DNA from: Antrihabitans cavernicola
GTDB taxonomy: Bacteria > Actinomycetota > Actinomycetes > Mycobacteriales > Mycobacteriaceae
Direction: 5' to 3'
DNA: 64,000 nucleotides
Assembly: GCF_008297975.1 (NCBI RefSeq)
Contig: NZ_VLNY01000008.1
Coordinates: 163,767-227,766, forward strand
Below the pieces are notes generated by a model. It saw nothing but the letters and a program-made list of their open reading frames with translations, was not told the DNA's origin and searched no databases. Within the stretch, counting starts at the first letter, position 1; each line of letters begins with the position of its first letter. The translations under genes and the position numbers were made by a program. Shown piece by piece: positions 63,780 through 64,000 of this stretch.

Positions 63780-64000
63780 GCAGGAGTGTCGAGCTGGCCG
63801 TCGGAACCCAAGTGTGGTTCGACGGGTCGGTCTGGTCGGTGCAAAAATTGACCGCGAACACGGTGACGTTGTGCAGCGGCGAGAGATTGCGGGCGGTGGC
63901 TATTGCGGTCCTGGCCTCGCAGGCGGTGGTGATGAGTGATGCCGAGGCGGCGAACGAGGACGATGAGCTGGTCGCGGTCATCCTCGGCAACCTGAGCCCG
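63776..64000 (+). CDS. tnsB: TnsB-like Mu-family transposase, N-terminal fragment
   Basis: 75 codons to the edge of the window. The start MSRSVELAVGTQVWFDGSVWSVQKL... TLCSGERLRAVAIAVLAS is the N-terminal beta-barrel/HTH opening of actinobacterial Mu-transposase-type (TnsB) proteins; the RNase-H-like DDE core would follow. The ATG overlaps the tnsA stop, as in Tn7 operons. Full gene, tnsC and target selector are outside the window, so the identity rests on opening pattern plus position. Confidence 0.7.
   Translation, partial: MSRSVELAVGTQVWFDGSVWSVQKLTANTVTLCSGERLRAVAIAVLASQAVVMSDAEAANEDDELVAVILGNLSP

Larger units (their letters stand above)
62966..64000 (+). mobile_element. Edge of a Tn7-like transposon (runs past the window)
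   Basis: Tandem end repeats followed by tnsA-like and tnsB-like genes in ATGA overlap. The exact border is uncertain: TGTC of repeat unit 1 (62966), or a TGTGGGCGGA at 62934 that equals the terminal bases of Tn7. The insertion lies 90-120 bp upstream of lon and leaves its HAIR element intact. Confidence 0.7.

Noticed and set aside
1..64000. CRISPR arrays, tRNA or rRNA genes, riboswitches
   Set aside because: No regularly spaced repeats with spacers, no cloverleaf-like sequence and no conserved leader elements were seen by eye; a covariance search would be needed to exclude small RNAs.

Overview
The window comes from a high-GC, mycolic-acid-type actinobacterium, most likely a Rhodococcus or close relative. 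The indications are an Sdh1-type succinate dehydrogenase iron-sulfur subunit very like the mycobacterial one, TreS/maltokinase trehalose metabolism, homodimeric AceE, a fused FAD/Fe-S dehydrogenase, many GTG starts, and tightly packed genes with many small regulators. The species is not determined by anything I can see.

Layout. 0-9.5 kb: end of sdhB; a TetR/MpaB-oxygenase divergon with a clear palindromic operator; a DHA2 efflux pump; treS-mak; fabG. 9.5-23 kb: stress and detoxification genes, each next to a local regulator: ArsR-DHFR-like-SRPBCC, AsnC/MFS, ArsR with two SRPBCC genes, TetR with an MDR/MaoC/acyl-CoA dehydrogenase regulon, and HxlR/quinone oxidoreductase. Several have well-formed operator palindromes in the right place. 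23-27 kb: a giant 2-oxoacid:ferredoxin oxidoreductase and a MarR/DoxX divergon. 27.8-31.2 kb: an accessory island. A frameshifted AbiEi-like/DUF559 gene and a lower-GC PD-(D/E)XK nuclease-like gene lie between two nested inverted-repeat pairs, beside about 0.7 kb of gene-free sequence. 31.2-44 kb: pirin, the fused dehydrogenase, an ECF sigma factor with a SnoaL tail, an ABC exporter behind a MerR/SoxR-type 19-bp-spacer promoter, pyk and aceE.

44-55.4 kb is a complete-looking purine-ureide island. A seven-gene leftward operon (AtzF-C-like gene, hyi, glxR, gcl, glxK, alc, allB) faces a rightward NCS1 transporter, racemase-like gene and IclR regulator. It would import allantoin (or a related ureide), hydrolyse it to glyoxylate, and carry glyoxylate through tartronate semialdehyde to glycerate/2-phosphoglycerate, feeding pyk and aceE next door. 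Matching 15-bp IclR-type sites lie in the central intergenic region and before the IclR gene. No recognisable ureidoglycolate lyase is present. 55.4-60.4 kb: an amine-catabolism operon (aldehyde dehydrogenase, copper amine oxidase, APC permease). 60.5-62.9 kb: lon with a HspR-type HAIR operator.

The last 1.1 kb is the edge of a Tn7-like transposon: two 30-bp-spaced transposase-site repeats, a tnsA-like endonuclease and the first 75 codons of a probable tnsB, overlapping by ATGA. The rest, including any target selector and cargo, lies beyond the window. This edge and the 28-31 kb island are the best places to look for something undescribed.
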